Assembly: GCA_041160955.1 (NCBI GenBank)
Contig: JBEAVK010000098.1
Location: 1-64,000, forward strand
Length of the DNA: 64,000 nt
Direction of reading: 5' to 3'
Source: M3007 sp041160955
GTDB taxonomy: Bacteria > Bacteroidota > Bacteroidia > Chitinophagales > Saprospiraceae
Part shown: positions 59,927 to 64,000 of the stretch, in pieces
How the letters are laid out: every line of letters starts with the position of its first letter
Position numbering within the stretch: position 1 is the first letter of the stretch
Position numbers and translations under genes: made by a program
Notes under the pieces: model-generated
What the model was told of the DNA's origin: nothing
Database searches by the model: none
Seen by the model: only the letters and a program-made list of their open reading frames with translations

Positions 59927-62317
59927 TCATTCGCTCCGCAGCGCACTTACAGGATTGGCCAATGCCGCTTTTATGCTCTGGATACCTACCGTCAACGCTG
60001 CTATCAAGAATGTAGCCAATAAAGAAACAACAAAAACGCTCCACCCAATGGATATTCTATAAACATAGTCCTTTAACCAACTATTCATAGCAAACCAAGC
60101 CACTGGTGCTGATAAAATAAATGCAATCGTAATCAATCGCATATATTCCTTTCCGAACAACCAAACAATACCTAAAATGCTCGCTCCAAGTGCTTTCCTG
60201 ATGCCCACTTCCTTTCGTTTGCGCGTAATCATAAAAGAGGCTAAGCCGTACAGGCCAAGGCAACCTATAAACACGGCGATACCAGCAAATGTACGTACTA
60301 GACGCAATATCATCGTTTCGGTCTCTAGGAAACTTGCAATATTTGCCTCCATAAAACGATGTTCATAATAATTGTCTGGGAACTCATTTTCCCATATTTT
60401 TTGAATTTGTGCGAGGGCTGTAGCCGGATTGCCAGGTGCTAATTGTATAGCACAAGTAGAATAACTAGACAGATCTGTCGAGATGGCAATGGCCGACACA
60501 GGATCTGATATACCCCAACTCAGGAAATCACGAACAACACCCACGATTGGCCCCTCCGACATGCCCACGTGAATTATTTTATTCATTATATCCTGGGGTG
60601 ATGCCAAATTTAGTTTTTTGACAAAGGTTTCATTCACCACAAACTCACGTACAGTATCGCTGGGGTACAAATTGCGGCCTGCTACCAACTGTAGCCCAAA
60701 AGTACCAATATAGTTGGCATCGGCGGGTTTATTATTGAGTAACCAAGCCTCTGGTTGAGGACGTTTGTCGTAAAATACACCAGTATGGTTCACATTATCC
60801 GATGCTGGGGGCTGGTAGCAAAGAGACGTATTTTGCACGCCAGCAATTTGATTAATCTGTTGCTGCAAATTTTTAGCCTTTTTAGCATCCGGAATTTCTA
60901 GCGTAAGGATGGCGCCTGGTCTAAAACCCCAATCTGCATCTTGAGCATGTTGCATTTGTGCCGTCACCACGGCTGCACTAATAATCAGCATTTGAGAAAT
61001 AGCAAATTGAGTGGTAACCAAGATGCGACGCACCGAAAATCCACTCCCTTTTGGTAATTCAGAAGCGCTTTTCATGGATGCAACAGGATTGAACCGCGCC
61101 TGCATAAAGGCAGGATAAAAACCCGCCAAAAATGTGAGTATTATCCCCAAAATGGAAGAAAAAACGACCAAAGTAGCCAGCATTGGACGATCTATTTCCA
61201 AATCTGTATTGATCCAAGTATTCAAATAGGGTAACGCGAACCAAGCCAACAGAAAACCTATAACCAATGCCGTCAGTACTATCAAACCAGTCTCCGACAT
61301 AAACTGCCAAAACAACTGTCCACGCGTACTCCCCAATGATTTGCGTACACCCACCTCGCGCATACGTGTGAGTGCCTGTGCAGTGGCCATATTGATAAAG
61401 TTAACACAAGCAGTCAGCAATAAAAACAAACCAATAAACCCAAGTGCCCAAAGGTAATTTATGTTCATTCCAAAGCCATAATCGGTATCAAAATGAAGAC
61501 CAGTCATAGATTTGGCTTTGTATTTAAATAGTTCTGCGCTTTCTGGGTGAGGATGTTTTTGGGTAAAATCGGCCATAACAGCATCTAATTCCTCTATTTT
61601 GTGTCCTTTCGCCAAAAGCCCCAAGCAGAATCCACCACCCCTTGCGCCGCCCCATTCATCTTCGTAAGCACTTCTTGATAATCTTGGTATATTTTTAATC
61701 GTTGCCCACGAAGCCAATATTTCCTGCGGATAATCTGTATTTTTGGGTAAATCTTGAAGAATACCCACAACGCGGAGGTCGGTTTCGTTATCCACACGAA
61801 TTGTTTTTCCTAAAGGTGAGGATTTCCCAAAGTACTTAACAGCCAACCTTTCGGATAACAAGACTGTATTTGGCTCCGATAAAGCGGCCGCATCGCCTTG
61901 TAGTAATGGGAGGTTCAGTATATCTACATAGTCGGGATCTATCCAAGCAAATTTATTTTTTTCTTTGTATTTATCGTGTCCAATATTATCGGGGCGTAAT
62001 ACAGCAATCAGCACTTCTTCTTCGCCCATCCGAATACTTGTTTTTTCCAAAATAGGGCATTCCAAGCGCAATGTTTTGGCCATAGGTGCAGGTACCCCCG
62101 ACATGGGCAGTATAGTTTCCGTTTTTACATCCATTACCACACGTACAATACGATTGGCATCTTTATGGAAATTGTCAAAACTCAAGTGGTGGCGAACCAA
62201 CATGAAAATCAATATGCTACAACCTACACTAAGCCCCAGTCCGAGGACATTGAGTATTGCATAATCGCGGTGTTTAGCAAGTTTTCGGAAAGCAATTTTT
62301 AGATAATTGGATATCAT
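59927..62317 (-). CDS. ABC transporter permease, MacB/FtsX family (about 800 residues)
   Basis: A 796-residue membrane protein. N-terminal MISNYLKIAFRKLAKHRDYA and a first helix (about 21-42), a MacB_PCD periplasmic domain (about 45-275), three helices with an FtsX loop (MREVGVRKSLGSTRGQLFWQ, about 320-340), a second helix (about 425-445), a second periplasmic domain, and three C-terminal helices with ITRKRKEVGIRKALGASILG. It has no ATPase domain; the ATP-binding partner must be outside the window. It ends in IKAALANPVSALRSE, a typical family end. Bacteroidota have many such permeases, commonly involved in antimicrobial peptide, lipid or lipoprotein export, so the substrate is open. Confidence 0.9.
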   Translation of the reverse strand: MISNYLKIAFRKLAKHRDYAILNVLGLGLSVGCSILIFMLVRHHLSFDNFHKDANRIVRVVMDVKTETILPMSGVPAPMAKTLRLECPILEKTSIRMGEEEVLIAVLRPDNIGHDKYKEKNKFAWIDPDYVDILNLPLLQGDAAALSEPNTVLLSERLAVKYFGKSSPLGKTIRVDNETDLRVVGILQDLPKNTDYPQEILASWATIKNIPRLSRSAYEDEWGGARGGGFCLGLLAKGHKIEELDAVMADFTQKHPHPESAELFKYKAKSMTGLHFDTDYGFGMNINYLWALGFIGLFLLLTACVNFINMATAQALTRMREVGVRKSLGSTRGQLFWQFMSETGLIVLTALVIGFLLAWFALPYLNTWINTDLEIDRPMLATLVVFSSILGIILTFLAGFYPAFMQARFNPVASMKSASELPKGSGFSVRRILVTTQFAISQMLIISAAVVTAQMQHAQDADWGFRPGAILTLEIPDAKKAKNLQQQINQIAGVQNTSLCYQPPASDNVNHTGVFYDKRPQPEAWLLNNKPADANYIGTFGLQLVAGRNLYPSDTVREFVVNETFVKKLNLASPQDIMNKIIHVGMSEGPIVGVVRDFLSWGISDPVSAIAISTDLSSYSTCAIQLAPGNPATALAQIQKIWENEFPDNYYEHRFMEANIASFLETETMILRLVRTFAGIAVFIGCLGLYGLASFMITRKRKEVGIRKALGASILGIVWLFGKEYMRLITIAFILSAPVAWFAMNSWLKDYVYRISIGWSVFVVSLLATFLIAALTVGIQSIKAALANPVSALRSE

Positions 62318-62329
62318 GGTTTGAATTAT

Positions 62330-62626
62330 TTAGTGAATTTCCATCGTCACCCTACGTTGTTTGCCCCAATCTTCTTTTTTGATAAAAGTAATTGGAACAT
62401 AGTCATCGGTAGGTGCCCCGATATAATAGAGCATCCATTCGTCGAAGTTTTGGAGGAGTAGGCTTTTGATGCACTCAGCGCGATCGAAACTGGGGTTAGC
62501 GCAATCGGACCAATAAAAATACGCTACTTTATAGCGCAATTGATGCTTAACGCCATTGATGCTTACTTCAATTTCGATATTTTGTTCCTCGGTACTGGGC
62601 GGAATAGGTATAACTATATGTGACAT
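62330..62626 (-). CDS. Small hypothetical protein between two permease genes
   Basis: A 98-residue soluble protein (HIVIPIPPSTEEQNIEIEVS, LRYKVAYFYWSDC, SFDRAECIKSLL). Acidic and beta-rich, with no signal peptide and no helix for the membrane. It fits exactly between the two permease genes, 24 bases after the upstream permease stop and 12 bases before the next permease start, on the same strand. I do not recognise the family. It may be an accessory factor, but a spacer gene cannot be excluded. Confidence 0.7.
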   Translation of the reverse strand: MSHIVIPIPPSTEEQNIEIEVSINGVKHQLRYKVAYFYWSDCANPSFDRAECIKSLLLQNFDEWMLYYIGAPTDDYVPITFIKKEDWGKQRRVTMEIH

Positions 62627-62650
62627 GATATAAGATTTATAGATAAAAAT

Positions 62651-64000
62651 TTAGTCGTTACGCAATGATTTTACCGGATTAACCATTGCCGTTCGCACGG
62701 CTTGGCCTGCCACTGTAAGGAACGCAATTACCATCGCTACTGCACCTGCAAGCACAAACATCCACCATTGAATATCAATACGATAGGCAAAATCTGCGAG
62801 CCATTTTTGCATTAAAGTATATGCAATTGGCGAGGCAATAACTAAAGCGATCAGCACCAGTTTTAAAAAATCTTTGCTCAACAGACCCACAACAGAGGCT
62901 ACTGAAGCACCAAGTACTTTACGTACACCTATCTCTTTGGTGCGTTGCTCTGCGGCGAAAGCAACAAGACCAAAAAGCCCAAGACAAGAAATAAAAATGG
63001 TCAAAATGGCAAAATAGAGTACAGTACGTCCAGTGCGTTGTTCGGCTTTGTATTGGGTCTCCAAACTTTGATCTACAAAACCATAACTAAATGGGTGATC
63101 CGTATCCACTTTTTTATAGGCTTGTTCTATGGCTGCAATGGTAGTTGGCATATCGTTGGGTGTCAACTTGACCAATAAATCAAAATAAAACTCTTTGGGT
63201 CGAAACCGGAAAATAAATGGTTCAATCGTTTTATTGAGCGGTCTAAAATGAAAGTCTTTTAGTACGCCAATAATTTCACCCTCGAATCCCCAAAATTTTA
63301 CTTTTTTGCCCAATACCGATTCATTGGTATAGCCCATGCGTTGAGCAGCGGTTTCATTGAGCATATATCGACCAAATTTATCGGTGGTGTCACCTGCAAT
63401 CGCTGCCGAAAAATTCCGACCTGACGCAAGGCTCATCCCTGTTGTTGCCATAAAATTAGCATCAATATTCATTTGTGTAATCAAAAACTCATCGTTTGGG
63501 GCTTGCCCTTCCCATTCAACAGTGGAGGAATTGGATACATCCACCAGATTACTCGTTGTGGCGGTCACTGCGGAAATAGCGGGTATTTTGGATAATTCCT
63601 CTTTCAAAATGGCTGATTTGTCACGAGTATCCCCTTTCAATCGCACAAAAAGCAATTGAGACTGGTCAAAACCAAGTTTTTTATTTTGTACAAAATTCAA
63701 TTGCTGATAAATAATGACTGCACCAATACCTAAAGTGAGGGACAGTATGAATTGCCCAACGACTAGGGTTTTGCGAAAGCCTAAACCTGATCGAGCATCC
63801 ACAATACCTTTGAGTACCTGCGATGGCCGATAAGCAGACAGGAAAAATGCAGGGTAGCCACCGGTTAATAATCCAATGAGTACGGTGCCCGCTGCCAATA
63901 TGACCCAGAACTGGGGCTGGTCGGATGGTATAGTTATATCTTTGTCTATCAAGTCGTTAAATAAAGTCAATGTGGGTGTTGTCAGCAATAATGCCAACAA
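62651..64000 (-). CDS. ABC transporter permease, MacB/FtsX family, partial (C-terminal part)
   Basis: The 449 residues seen are the C-terminal part of another about 800-residue permease; the 5' end lies beyond the window. Visible parts are a pair of membrane helices, the internal domain boundary SAYRPSQVLKGIVDARSGLG, a periplasmic MacB_PCD domain (about 95-310), and the C-terminal FtsX helices with AEQRTKEIGVRKVLGASVAS. The last residues AVRTAMVNPVKSLRND match the family end. It is the same type as the neighbour at 59927-62317, so these are probably tandem paralogues. Confidence 0.9.
   Translation of the reverse strand: MLALLLTTPTLTLFNDLIDKDITIPSDQPQFWVILAAGTVLIGLLTGGYPAFFLSAYRPSQVLKGIVDARSGLGFRKTLVVGQFILSLTLGIGAVIIYQQLNFVQNKKLGFDQSQLLFVRLKGDTRDKSAILKEELSKIPAISAVTATTSNLVDVSNSSTVEWEGQAPNDEFLITQMNIDANFMATTGMSLASGRNFSAAIAGDTTDKFGRYMLNETAAQRMGYTNESVLGKKVKFWGFEGEIIGVLKDFHFRPLNKTIEPFIFRFRPKEFYFDLLVKLTPNDMPTTIAAIEQAYKKVDTDHPFSYGFVDQSLETQYKAEQRTGRTVLYFAILTIFISCLGLFGLVAFAAEQRTKEIGVRKVLGASVASVVGLLSKDFLKLVLIALVIASPIAYTLMQKWLADFAYRIDIQWWMFVLAGAVAMVIAFLTVAGQAVRTAMVNPVKSLRND

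Overview
This window looks like a chromosomal piece of a Bacteroidota bacterium, most likely from the Saprospiria (Saprospiraceae/Haliscomenobacteraceae-like). The evidence is type IX secretion (T9SS) sorting domains on four secreted proteins, a PorP/SprF protein, a hybrid two-component system, a SusC/TonB-style receptor, FtsX-like 800-residue permeases, and promoters of the Bacteroidota type (TTTG or TTG, about 20 bp, TAnnTTTG). The window starts with 14 C residues, which looks like a contig edge. There is no phage, insertion sequence or CRISPR array.

Layout. 0-2 kb: hisB-hisH (histidine synthesis), minus strand. 2-7.3 kb: MFS transporter-trehalase operon, then a DUF5916 outer-membrane protein preceded by an in-frame LuxR-type HTH fragment. 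7.4-12 kb: glycosyltransferase, FMN glutamate-synthase-like protein, recF, DUF2027-Smr protein. 12-17.8 kb: YfhO membrane protein and a 1042-residue caspase-fold protein with an apparently lost catalytic cysteine and a C-terminal effector-associated-like domain. 17.8-22.3 kb: SPOR/OmpA protein, NAD-binding oxidoreductase, PorP fused to a carboxypeptidase-regulatory domain, glycerol kinase. 22.5-35 kb: secreted PKD protein, Lrp/AsnC regulator, TonB receptor, DUF1015 protein, gingipain-like secreted protein, RecQ. 35-42 kb: DUF2231-LRR protein, a Cys-repeat T9SS protein, a TlpA-like protein, and a lipoprotein-ECF sigma-membrane/barrel operon. 42-54 kb: tryptophan 2,3-dioxygenase, a giant hybrid histidine kinase with phased direct repeats upstream, a GNAT/FemAB-like protein plus methyltransferase, glycosylasparaginase, and a lipoprotein/large-protein pair. 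55-64 kb: tRNA-Gln, a sigma-like/TM/TPR fusion, Hsp20, a type-B T9SS protein, and two FtsX-like permeases flanking a 98-residue protein (the second permease is cut by the window end).

Regulation and most interesting signals. Two nearly identical elements (GGCAAC-N17-TATATAT) lie in front of the lipoprotein-sigma-barrel operon and in front of the Cys-repeat T9SS gene, which suggests an autoregulated ECF regulon. Three 19-bp direct repeats in 21-bp phase lie between the promoter of the hybrid kinase and a possible divergent, apparently non-coding transcript. The pseudo-caspase with an EAD-like tail, the sigma-TM-TPR fusion, the PorP-CRD fusion and the Cys-repeat protein are the unusual protein architectures. 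A REP-like repeat family with the core GGGCGACATATCCA occurs four times (22.3-22.5 kb and 59.7-59.9 kb).
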